Positions 44,476-53,645 of a stretch of DNA of 64,000 bases are shown one piece after another. Positions within the stretch are counted from its first letter, which is position 1; the number at the start of each line of letters is the position of its first letter. The position numbers were made by a program, and so were the translations under genes. This stretch comes from an uncultured Sphaerochaeta sp. (GTDB lineage Bacteria > Spirochaetota > Spirochaetia > Sphaerochaetales > Sphaerochaetaceae): assembly GCF_963676285.1 (NCBI RefSeq), contig NZ_OY781063.1, forward strand, positions 2,294,001 to 2,358,000, written 5' to 3'. The notes beneath the pieces are model-generated. The model worked only from the letters and a program-made list of their open reading frames with translations. It did not search any database and was not told where the DNA came from.

Positions 44476-44748
44476 TTCCTGCAAGGGGAGGATGGCTGAG
44501 AAGAAACCCAGTCTGAATCCATTAGAACTACTTTTACAAATGTATCAGAAGAATCGAAGGATAGATGTTTGGAGTTCTTGAGATTCCATTAGCTTCGATT
44601 CCTGTGATTAGAGCTATGAAGATTGATAGGGAAATACACAGAAGATTTCATTGTGTGATGAGCACATCCTAACACGATGATAGCGAATGTCGAAAAAAAT
44701 AAGATAATGGTTCTATGTAGTCACGAGAATGGGCCAAGAGGAGGATAC

Positions 44749-45027
44749 ATGAACGGTAATGATGAATACAAAGGGTTGTATGAGAAGCTTGTCAAAGTGT
44801 TCGGTCAAGAGTTTATGAGTAGGGATACTATGGAAAGGCATCAAGTTTTCTTGATGGTGGATCATGCTTTGAAGAACCGCAAACCGGATGACATAACAGA
44901 GCTGCAAGTGGAAGGATTCTGGGAGATTATGAATGGAGATCTTGACCACCTTGTGTTTGGGTACTATGCACGAGGTGAAGAACGATTCGCAGGCTACCGT
45001 AAAAACACAAAGAATGAGGACGAATGA
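44749..45027 (+). CDS. hypothetical protein, 92 residues
   Basis: The start is ATG 44749 because AAGAGGAGG lies just before it; the frame is open from 44677. It is a small acidic helical protein (YKGLYEKLVKVFGQEF, HQVFLMVDHALKNRK, LQVEGFWEIMNGDLDHLVFG). No family is recognised. It lies at the edge of the defence island. Confidence 0.6.
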   Translation: MNGNDEYKGLYEKLVKVFGQEFMSRDTMERHQVFLMVDHALKNRKPDDITELQVEGFWEIMNGDLDHLVFGYYARGEERFAGYRKNTKNEDE

Positions 45028-45116
45028 TCAATCTTGAGTAACAGAGCCTGTTCCCGTGATTGAATGGACGCGAGGATTATGGAAATAGAACATGGAAGTG
45101 GATGGGTTGATCACTC

Positions 45117-46100
45117 TTGGGGAACCTTCGTCGTTATCTTGTAAAGAATGCAAACATACACCAATCAACGAGGTTCCAAGGAGTTGAACATGAAAATTAT
45201 AGCGAGGATAGCCCAAGGCTTGACCTGTCCACTTTCTTTGATCCTTTCTCAGCTGAATTCTCAGCCATGCCGACAAGCAGGAAGATGCTGGTTCTTAAGG
45301 AATTGTTCTATTGTGGCGTTGAACCCATCCTGTTGCATGCTACGTACCAGCTTTATTGCAAACAGTATATGCATGATGATCTCTATACGGATTTCGGACA
45401 TGCATTGCTTGAGATCCTTAATTCTGTTACTTCAGAAGACCTAGCTTCACTCGATATCCATGATCCCAGAAACTGGTATAGAGGAGATAATTCAAATGAA
45501 CATCCTGAAACTGCCCATGAAGCAACTGTCTTTGTACTCGAAAGTATGGATGCAGAACTACAAGCCCGATTAACTAATGAAAGCGATCCTTTAATCAGAA
45601 AAAGATTGGTATTCTGTAACAGAACAGGGAATTCAAATAACATCATGATCATTCCCAACCAAGACCCTGTGCTAGACCATGTCGATGAAGAGTTGCTCAA
45701 AAGAGCCGAAAGTATAGACCACGATGTAAAGCGCCGTTACGGAGAGATTTGGCTGATGGCTGATGATATATATGATGTATTAGATCCCAAGTACAAGGAA
45801 GAACGGCTAGCATTGGCTGAACTGATATACAGGTCGGTTGAAACCATGGATCTGGAAACACTTAAAACCCTGCCTATGTACCGTAATGCCAGAGTTAATC
45901 ATTTCGTTGACATCAAAATTCATCCAAAGGAGTTGTTGTACAGCTGCGTTGGTGGTTTTGCATTGAAAAGAGACATATGTAAGTTAAGAGGGGTTAAATT
46001 CTATAGTGGCAGAGATAATGAGTCATCATCGATGAACTCGGAGAGTAGGCTTCAATCGGGGAGTGGAGAAGCTGCCGTTTTGATAGATCTCACAGTTTGA
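45117..46100 (+). CDS. hypothetical protein, up to 327 residues
   Basis: Not recognised. The frame opens at TTG 45117 without a ribosome site; an ATG at 45267 (MPTSRKMLVLKELFY) is an alternative, so the start is uncertain. It is soluble and helical, with stretches such as HDVKRRYGEIWLMADDIYDV and SCVGGFALKRDICKLRGVKF. No membrane segment or known motif is seen. It lies upstream of the actin-like ATPase gene, in the same direction, and could belong to the island. Confidence 0.6.
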   Translation: MGNLRRYLVKNANIHQSTRFQGVEHENYSEDSPRLDLSTFFDPFSAEFSAMPTSRKMLVLKELFYCGVEPILLHATYQLYCKQYMHDDLYTDFGHALLEILNSVTSEDLASLDIHDPRNWYRGDNSNEHPETAHEATVFVLESMDAELQARLTNESDPLIRKRLVFCNRTGNSNNIMIIPNQDPVLDHVDEELLKRAESIDHDVKRRYGEIWLMADDIYDVLDPKYKEERLALAELIYRSVETMDLETLKTLPMYRNARVNHFVDIKIHPKELLYSCVGGFALKRDICKLRGVKFYSGRDNESSSMNSESRLQSGSGEAAVLIDLTV

Positions 46101-46292
46101 ATGGGGGGTAGTAATGGATATTTTGAATCGGATAATTTGGCAGCAAGCGGTTGGGAATCGAGATAACTCGAGCAAATTCTATCTCCGAAGATTTATAGCC
46201 ATGAGTCAAGAAATATCTACTCATATCTCAAAGAAACGGTTATTCTTACTTGTATTGTTTTTAAATTATCAAGTTCATAAAGGGCAGTGTTG

Positions 46293-48192
46293 ATGGAAAT
46301 TGATATCCGAAGTAAAGTATTTGCTATCATCAAAGAGAATCTGGAAAAAAAGAAGTTCTCTGATGTCTTTCAAAACCTTAAAACCAGTAATCTATCTATT
46401 GAACAATATAGCGAATTACTAATTATAGCAGAACATGTGGGTTGTTCGATTGAAATCCTTGCTTGTCTTAATGAGAAGGTTAAGAACCATAAAACGACTT
46501 TTAAGTCTTACTCACACCAAAGAACAAAGGATAACAACAAACGCTCTGAGTGTAAGTTGACAACATCGCAAGAAAAATATTCACAATGTTCAAGTACTAA
46601 TCAAATAAGAAACAATGATGTTTTGCACCCAAACAAGGTGATTGCATATTCTGTAGGGCCTTTAAGAGTATGTGTTTGTGATACTAGTCCGTTGGTGTAT
46701 GCATCCATTTCACTTGGTACCTATGGGAAAGTTAATGGGTATGCTTGTCCATGTTGTAAAAGAGTATATGTTCATAATGATCTTTTAAAGCATCTGAGAG
46801 GAAAAAAGAAAAAAAATGCTATTACGATTATTGATATCCAAAAACTCAGAAGGCAAAATCCTCATAAGAAAGTTGTAAGGACCAAACAACCAATCGTAAC
46901 TAGTCAAAAATCAATGTCAACTAAGTCAAATACACAAAAGTCAGTAACTGTATTTTTGGCTAAATCTCTTCCTAGGAAATGTAGATGTGGAAGTATCAAT
47001 CTCCAATTTTCTTCTTTTCTTCCAGAGCCTTTATCGAGTTTTAGATTTAGCGGGTATTATTGCAGGAAGTGTCATGCAAAGTATATCATGGAAAACACTT
47101 ATCAAAATCTATCGAATGATGTAAAAGAACGATTAAGGATTAAGAAGATCCTTTGGGAAGAGGAAAATATTGAAAAACATGAAAAACAGATTGAGAGAAA
47201 CATCAAACCAAAACATTGGTGGAATCATGTACTGGAATCGGTTGATTCGACGGAAGAATTTGTTTTTCTAGAAGGAAAAGGTGTTCATAATCTAAAGGTT
47301 GTTTTTGGCATAGACTTCGGAGCAAGTACAACCAAGATTGTAGCCAATATGATATTTGGAGAAAATGCTGCTTATAACAGGGCTATTTCTTTTGGAAAAA
47401 AGTTTTCATGCGAAAAACAGAGTCAGGATTTTCTAATCCTCTCTCAGATTCAAATGTTAAAAAACAACCAAATAAGTATGTGTGGTGAGGATTATCAGAA
47501 AGGTAAAATTCTTCCGTACTTTAAAAGTATACTAGTTAATGAGAAGTATATAGATATAGACCCTGATGAAGTCTATTACGCTATATTTTTTCTGGCTAAT
47601 ATACTTAAACAATGTATGATCCATTTAAACACATTCCCAAATAAGCTATATAAAAAAGTTATTGTGAAGTTAGTCTTTGGAATGCCCGTTAGCCATACCG
47701 TTAGCATGTTGGCTAATCTATTTTCAAATATATTTATTGTTGCGGATCAATTGAAGCTTGAAGCTGACATTGACTCGATTGCAGGCTATGACTTTTCTGA
47801 ATGGAAGGCTCTCTGTATTCGAACAGGAAATCATTTGGTTGGGAAGAAAAAGCAATATATCGATATAAGGCCAGAGATATATTCAGAAGTCATTCCAATC
47901 TTTCAAAAGAATTATTATCCTTCTCGACGTGCAATCGTTGTAGATATCGGGAGTTCAACGCTGGATATTGCATACGTCTTTACAAAAAAGCCAGCTCTGA
48001 AGTATGTATATATCCCTATTGCAGAAGTAGCTCCGCTTGGTGTAGAAGTAGCAGCATCGGTAATGGTAATTGACTATCCAAATCTTTTTACCTCATTATT
48101 TGTTGCACGTGATGCGATATTTACAGGAAATGTTCCAATCAATGTTACCCGAAAAATCGGGAGAAGTGTTCAGAAGCTTTTAGATATGTGTA
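46293..48192 (+). pseudogene. actin/Hsp70-fold ATPase with zinc-binding motifs, 5' part (split by IS)
   Basis: The frame starts at ATG 46293, with AAAGGG 8 bases upstream. In order: a helical N-terminus (1-~110); a CPCCKRVYVHNDLLKHL finger-like motif (~150-166); a second Cys set, CRCGS then YYCRKCHAKY (~230-270); and an actin/Hsp70 ATPase with phosphate-1 loop VVFGIDFGASTTKIV (~338) and phosphate-2 loop AIVVDIGSSTLDIAYVF (~548). The adenosine loop is missing here but found beyond the IS, at 49843. The frame now ends in IS sequence at 48236. Without the IS the gene would encode about 756 residues from this start. AT-rich; convergent with the SNF2 helicase gene. Confidence 0.8.
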
Positions 48193-49766
48193 GAGCCAAT
48201 TGCAAAATGGGTTTTCAGGAACCTAGTAATGCATAAGTATACAAAACCATCACTCACATACCCCATATCTGCTGCTGGCCCATGTGACTGACAGGAATCT
48301 TCCTTGAATTCATTAATATTTGCTTGTTGGATATAGAAAAAAGGACCATTTTTTGTTATTGTTTAATTACCACAAAAAACAAACAAAAGAGGTCCTTCTT
48401 ATGCACCATACTACACCAACCCCACTAGTTCTGCAATCCCTGTTGTTCTCCCATGAAGACTTTTCACCCTGCCTGTTCCGGGAACCCTCAGAGAGGGAGC
48501 TTGAGTTCCTGCAATACTATCAGGGGGTGCAGTCCCTGCTCACCCCCGATGAATTGCACAGGTTGCACAGAAGCCACCGCAGGGGAAGGCTCGGCTACGA
48601 CCTGCTGCCGATACTGGGCATCATGCTGCTCAAGCTTCACCACCAGGTAAGGACGGTGAAGGGAACACTGTCGCTCCTGCGTGAGAACGGGAACCTGAAG
48701 GACATGCTTGGAATCAACAGGGTACCCAGTGAGGCGAGTGTGAGCAGGCTTTCCAGGGAAGTGGAGAGGATCGTCGACCCCTCACTCCTCCATGAACGGG
48801 TGATACAGGCGTATACATCATCAATGGACAGGCTGGCAATCGGACACCTGAGCATAGACAGCACCACCATCGGGGCACGGGAGAAGCCCATCAAGACCAG
48901 GGCACCGGAAGCCAAGGCCAACGAGAAGAGAGGACGCAAGGCGAAGGGATCGCTGGAGGAACAACAGTATCGTGAGCGTCAGGCCAGGCTGGAGCAAGAA
49001 CGGATTGCCTATCTGCAGGAATCCTTCGGGGAGTCGATGGAAAGACTGGAAATGCGCTGTTCCATTACCGCGAAACAGAATTCCAAGGGGAAGAAACAAT
49101 GGTTCATCGGCTACAAGGCCCATCTTGCCACTGATGATTACGGGGTGCCCGTGAGCTTCGCGGTGACCGGGGCCTCGGTCCATGACAGCAAGGTCGCAGT
49201 CCCCCTCATGAAAAAGGCAAGGAAGACCACCGATTTCTTGTATGTACTGCTCGACAAGGGGTACATCAGCCCTGTGATCAACGACTATGTCGACATGATA
49301 GGAAGGAAGGCGATCATCGACCGCAGGGCCTACAAGGGGGTGGTCGCCGACCCCCTGGACCCCGCTTCCCAGAGGCGGTATGCCGCCAGGACCACCGTGG
49401 AGAGGACCAACGGCGAGCTCAAGGACGGGTTCCTTCCCGACATCATCTACAAGCGGGGAGCCCACGCCCGGTATGAGATCGCTCTGGCCATTCTCCTCAC
49501 CACCATGAAGAAGGTGCGGAATGTGCTGATCCTGTATGAGCAACACAAGGCACAGAGGGTATCCTAGCCACAATCAAAGGAATTGAAGACACCCCTCCAA
49601 CGAAGAAGGGATGCGTTGGTGCGTCTATCGACTTGCCTTGGGGGTGATTCTCTCCGTCATCCTGGAGAGAAAATCATCTGGTTGACTGTCGTGCCACCTG
49701 ATATGAATGGTTATGCATAATTCCGTGTATATTCATACGTATTGCTTAGCATTTTGAAATTTGCTC
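48193..49766 (+). mobile_element. IS1182-like insertion sequence, complete
   Basis: 1574 bp. The left end GAGCCAATTGCAAAATG (48193-48209) and right end CATTTTGAAATTTGCTC (49750-49766) are imperfect inverted repeats (about 14 of 17). TGTA flanks both ends (48189-48192 and 49767-49770), a 4-bp target duplication. It is GC-richer than the gene it interrupts. Confidence 0.85.
48401..49567 (+). CDS. IS1182/IS5-like DDE transposase
   Basis: 388 residues from ATG 48401, with AAGAGG upstream; a TTG at 48320 is less likely. The N-terminal helical region ends with RVPSEASVSRLSREVE. DDE residues: LSIDSTTIGAREKP (D), YVLLDKGYISPV (D) and RTTVERTNGELKDG (E). FIGYKAHLATDDYG is typical of DDE_Tnp_1 enzymes. 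Intact. The region before the start can fold by AAGGACC/GGTCCTT pairing that covers the ribosome site, a usual way to limit expression from outside promoters. Confidence 0.92.
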   Translation: MHHTTPTPLVLQSLLFSHEDFSPCLFREPSERELEFLQYYQGVQSLLTPDELHRLHRSHRRGRLGYDLLPILGIMLLKLHHQVRTVKGTLSLLRENGNLKDMLGINRVPSEASVSRLSREVERIVDPSLLHERVIQAYTSSMDRLAIGHLSIDSTTIGAREKPIKTRAPEAKANEKRGRKAKGSLEEQQYRERQARLEQERIAYLQESFGESMERLEMRCSITAKQNSKGKKQWFIGYKAHLATDDYGVPVSFAVTGASVHDSKVAVPLMKKARKTTDFLYVLLDKGYISPVINDYVDMIGRKAIIDRRAYKGVVADPLDPASQRRYAARTTVERTNGELKDGFLPDIIYKRGAHARYEIALAILLTTMKKVRNVLILYEQHKAQRVS

Positions 49767-49770
49767 TGTA

Positions 49771-50141
49771 TTTCTAGAATAGAATTGTTTGAGGATATTG
49801 AGTTTGGGGATTCTATTGAAGCACCACAAATCCCAATTTTCCTTTATGGAGGTGGAAGCACCTCAGTTTGGTTTAGGAAATTTGCGGGGGAACGCATTGC
49901 ATCTCATTCTCAAAAACTGCAGTTTATAGTGTCTCAGAAACTGTCGTTGACCATACCACAAGTTCCTGAGCATTTACAACATCGTTATCAAGTAGTCTTG
50001 GGATTGGCTAATCAAGAGGCTGTTATGCCATTAAGAGGAGTCCCTGCTGACTTTAAGCACTATTGGGAAGGTGACGGCAAGATGGTCAAACACACTTCAA
50101 TAGATTTGGAGGATCTTCAGGCTAATCTTTATGGCAAATAG
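49771..50141 (+). pseudogene. actin/Hsp70-fold ATPase, 3' part (split by IS)
   Basis: Joined to 48192 with one TGTA kept, the frame reads LLDMC-ISRIELFEDIEF without a break. IPIFLYGGGSTSVWFRK is the adenosine-binding motif of the actin/Hsp70 fold, the part missing from the 5' portion. It ends LEDLQANLYGK 8 bases from the convergent helicase stop. Confidence 0.8.
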
Positions 50142-50149
50142 TAGTCTTA

Positions 50150-53100
50150 TTACCTAATGCATATTAAGCCAACAGCGATTGGACTCGCTGAGATAGATAT
50201 TTCTTTACTTCTAATTTCATCCAAACTGACGCTCTTTTGCCTAGTTAGTTTTTCAATTTTACCTTGATACAACCTAGCAATATTAGGTTTGTCTTCTGAA
50301 AGCAACTGTCTGTATAATTCTTTGTTTTTATTGATTTTGGTATCGAACGAGAGATTGATGAACGATTCTCTTTGTTCTTTGTAGAGCGCTGTCTTCTCTT
50401 TGTATTCCTCGCTGAATGATTTGTAATCTGATCGACAACGAGTTAAAATATCTTTGAAACAATTGTTAGCAGATTCTTTATTATAATAGCTAAAAAATTC
50501 AAAGCCACTATAGCCATTTTGAGCTGCAAGATTAATAGCTTGTTCTGCCTCTTCTGTTGATATGTCAGTTGTAATATCATGACATTGTAAATAGTATTTC
50601 AACTCTGCAATTTTAAGTGATCCGTCAATCATCCATCTTTCGATATAATACGTGTAGAGACCTGGGCGTAATAATGAAACAGTCGAGGTAATATTTTTAT
50701 CAATGTGTATTACTGAGCAGACTTTTCTTGGGTTGCTCGGCATTTGCATTTTTACACCAATGTATTTGATTAAGGGGTGCTCAACATCAATTATTTCTGA
50801 ATATTGGTTGCTAAAGTTGATCCTCGTATCTTTACTCTGAAAGTAAACATAGAAGGGCTTTTCGTAATCAGAGAATAGTCTGGTTCCTTTCAATTCGGGA
50901 TGATTCAAACAGAATTTTCTCATATCATTTTTAGTTTCTTGCGGAAGTGTAATCTTGTAGTAATATGGTTCTGTTTCATGTGGTTCAATCCGATATTCGC
51001 TATTTCCTGAACGTGAGAGAAATCTGTGAACATAGGAGAAAATGTCGTTTTGTGTAATATAGTGTTTTTGTGCATCTGATTGTTTTATAGATTCTAGGAT
51101 GTATTGGCCGACGCTTGCAAGTTTTGAAGCTTTTTCTTCAAGTTCTTGTTTAAGGTGTGAGGTTATTGCCTTAACAGATTCATTTTGTGCAAGTTGTTCA
51201 TCTATTTCTTCATCAGATAATTTTTTGTTGCTTAGGTCAACAATTAGTTTTTCTACTTCTATTCCAAGAATGTCATCGAGGCTCCCGATTGTATTTTCAA
51301 AAAGGTTGACTCGTGTATACAGTCGGTCGAGGATTCTGTCTTCGATTGTATTTTTACAAATTATGTTACGAATTTTTATCCGACTGGATGTTTGCCCTAT
51401 TCGATCAATTCTGCCTATTCTTTGCTCTATCCTCATTGGGTTCCATGGAAGATCGTAGTTAATGATGGTATCACAAAACTGCAAGTCAATACCTTCAGAT
51501 CCTACTTCTGTTGAAAGCAGAATTCTGGGTTCTACTGCATTCTTGAATTGATCAATAATATGATACTTCTCATTGCCCATCCCTCCATGGATATAAGATA
51601 CGTGATAGTGTTCTTCCTCCTGAATTCTTTGAGAGAGGTAGTCTGCAGTCATGCGAAATCCAGTAAAAATAATTACCTTATTTTCTTTTGGAATAGGTTT
51701 CAAACATGATCTTAATTCAGTGATAAGGCTTTGGTATTTGGAGTCAATTCTTTTTAGTATATTGATATCCGGATAAGTGCCGGGTTTTATACTTTCTACT
51801 AAGTCTCTATTATTGAACTCATCACCATGCTCTTGAAGAAAAAATTTAATATCTTCTGGATTAAGGTGTTTGTAGAGATTGCCGATTCCAATTGGCAGAC
51901 AACTGGCAATTAACCGTTGCTTCACAATAACTGCGAATATCCCATTTTTACCATATATTTCATGTAAATGTTTTGATGCTTTGCTGTAAAGTTCTTCTTC
52001 AATAGGTGTTAGAGCAAATGTGACTGTCTTTGAGTCTCTTTTAACACGATTTTCAAAGACCTCCATTTTTCGGCTTCTTGTCAAGTAACTGGATAAATAC
52101 GATTGTTGTTGAATGCGATGAGCTAACGAAATCCTTTGTTCAATTGGTGGAGCTGTAGCTCTTGTACATGCTAACCGAGCTTCATTAATGAGGCTAGGAT
52201 GAATAATTTGCGATTCTGCTGTTGCCTTGATGTTTTCAAGAACAGCAACAGGATTCCATATTGGGTTTTGTAACTCTGCTACAAGTCTTAGAACAGAAGA
52301 ATTCCTTACAAGAAAACGTTGAAAAGTTCTTTCATCGTCAAAATGTTCAGGAGCCACTAATTGTAAGAGTGTATACAAGTTTTTTGAAGATGTCTGAATA
52401 GGAGTAGCAGAAAGCAATATCATTGCTTGAGTGCAGCCTCTTATTTTTTGGGCCATTTTGAAGGATGATGTTGCAGGGTTACGTAAATAATGTGCTTCAT
52501 CAAAAATTACAAGGTCAAAGAGAGTGGCTTCATCCTCATTCTTTTCGAGCAGGTCGACAAGATTACTATGGTCCTTATTATAATGTCTTCGAAGACTTTC
52601 TAGGCTACAAATCAGAGAAAAACCATTTCTTCGAGCTTTTGATTTCTGTTCGATTATCCTTTCTGTTAAAACATCTGAGGAAACGATTTCTGCGTCAAGT
52701 CCAAATCGGAATTCCATATCATGTTTCCATTTTTCTCTAAGCATAGAAGGGCAAAATATCACCAGATTTCTTGCATGATCCCTGACTTGCATCTCCTTCC
52801 AAATGTAGAGGGCTTCAATGGTTTTTCCTAAACCTACTTCATCTGCAATTACCAACTGATTGGAAATTGATTCGATAAATTGGAGAACAGGTTTGAATTG
52901 GTGGGGATAGAAATCTGTGTTTCCTGCATGCATCGAATAATAGATATTGGTAAGTTTCCCAGACATTTTTTCGCGAACGATGAGTTCATTCAAATCATCA
53001 TTATCACCAAAAGAACCGCTGTCAATCTTTTCATATTCTTCTATTACTGAATACCTCTCGACGACTCTAAGATCTTTCTCATGAATAATTCGGTCTTCTC

Positions 53101-53203
53101 CACTAATGAATACTAAATAGAGTCCGTTTTCTAGAGTTTTTTGGATAATCCCAATTTCAGAGGGTTGTGTCCTGCTATAAACACGTGTATTAATCTCAAG
53201 CAT
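50150..53203 (-). CDS. SNF2/RapA-type helicase (DrmD/DpdE-like)
   Basis: 1017 residues from ATG 53203 (GGAGTG upstream). A short N-terminal beta domain (1-~60) is followed by the SNF2 helicase core: LVIADEVGLGKTIEALYIW (~118-136), LVIFDEAHYLRNP (DEAH, ~230), ILLSATPIQT (~262), VIIFTGFRMTADYLS, LLSTEVGSEGIDLQ and MRIEQRIGRIDRIGQTSS (~600). The last 350 residues are unassigned, helical in parts. It should move along double-stranded DNA using ATP. Similar lengths occur in DISARM (DrmD) and 7-deazaguanine (DpdE) systems. It is tail to tail with the actin-like gene, divergent from the methyltransferase operon, and AT-rich. Confidence 0.92.
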   Translation of the reverse strand: MLEINTRVYSRTQPSEIGIIQKTLENGLYLVFISGEDRIIHEKDLRVVERYSVIEEYEKIDSGSFGDNDDLNELIVREKMSGKLTNIYYSMHAGNTDFYPHQFKPVLQFIESISNQLVIADEVGLGKTIEALYIWKEMQVRDHARNLVIFCPSMLREKWKHDMEFRFGLDAEIVSSDVLTERIIEQKSKARRNGFSLICSLESLRRHYNKDHSNLVDLLEKNEDEATLFDLVIFDEAHYLRNPATSSFKMAQKIRGCTQAMILLSATPIQTSSKNLYTLLQLVAPEHFDDERTFQRFLVRNSSVLRLVAELQNPIWNPVAVLENIKATAESQIIHPSLINEARLACTRATAPPIEQRISLAHRIQQQSYLSSYLTRSRKMEVFENRVKRDSKTVTFALTPIEEELYSKASKHLHEIYGKNGIFAVIVKQRLIASCLPIGIGNLYKHLNPEDIKFFLQEHGDEFNNRDLVESIKPGTYPDINILKRIDSKYQSLITELRSCLKPIPKENKVIIFTGFRMTADYLSQRIQEEEHYHVSYIHGGMGNEKYHIIDQFKNAVEPRILLSTEVGSEGIDLQFCDTIINYDLPWNPMRIEQRIGRIDRIGQTSSRIKIRNIICKNTIEDRILDRLYTRVNLFENTIGSLDDILGIEVEKLIVDLSNKKLSDEEIDEQLAQNESVKAITSHLKQELEEKASKLASVGQYILESIKQSDAQKHYITQNDIFSYVHRFLSRSGNSEYRIEPHETEPYYYKITLPQETKNDMRKFCLNHPELKGTRLFSDYEKPFYVYFQSKDTRINFSNQYSEIIDVEHPLIKYIGVKMQMPSNPRKVCSVIHIDKNITSTVSLLRPGLYTYYIERWMIDGSLKIAELKYYLQCHDITTDISTEEAEQAINLAAQNGYSGFEFFSYYNKESANNCFKDILTRCRSDYKSFSEEYKEKTALYKEQRESFINLSFDTKINKNKELYRQLLSEDKPNIARLYQGKIEKLTRQKSVSLDEIRSKEISISASPIAVGLICIR

Positions 53204-53645
53204 AGTTTATTTCACTCCGGGTACAATTTTAGAATACCTTATTTTTTTTGTACAAACCACTAGGATTTAATAAAAACAAGAAACCATCCGTTGCTACCTG
53301 CGAAGTAGTATTGGAGCCTCAGTCTCTCGTCCCAAAAGAAATGGCTTCCTCTTCTCTTCTCCTTCGGGGATCCTCTCCCCAGTCCTTCCCCCATTAAACC
53401 ACAGCTTTCCCCCTACTGGAATATTTCATTTGCGGTATGAGTGGGAGTTTTCATATTCGAGACAGTGAAATAAGAAAATATAGCTATTTGCGTTGAAAAC
53501 ATAATTTTCTGGAAGTATAATAAATATAGATGATTTAGGAAGCAATTGTAATAGCCTTTAAAAAATCATGTTCAAAATAATTTTAATAATGTCGCTAATG
53601 ACTACCGGAATAGTCTAAAGATAAAACAGAAATAGTAGGTTAGTT
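53204..53645. other. divergent promoter region of the defence island
   Basis: 440 bases between the helicase and methyltransferase starts. It must contain both promoters. A GC-richer stretch at 53300-53410 stands out from its AT-rich surroundings; no gene or named element is seen. Confidence 0.5.

Larger units (their letters stand above)
43631..44748. other. 1.1-kb region without a clear gene
   Basis: It contains repeat copy G and a 29-codon frame at 44386. Many short broken frames suggest decayed genes; none is recognised. Confidence 0.4.

Noticed and set aside
48821..49573. Minus-strand 250-codon frame inside the IS1182-like transposase
   Set aside because: It is a shadow of the transposase gene in a GC-richer segment.
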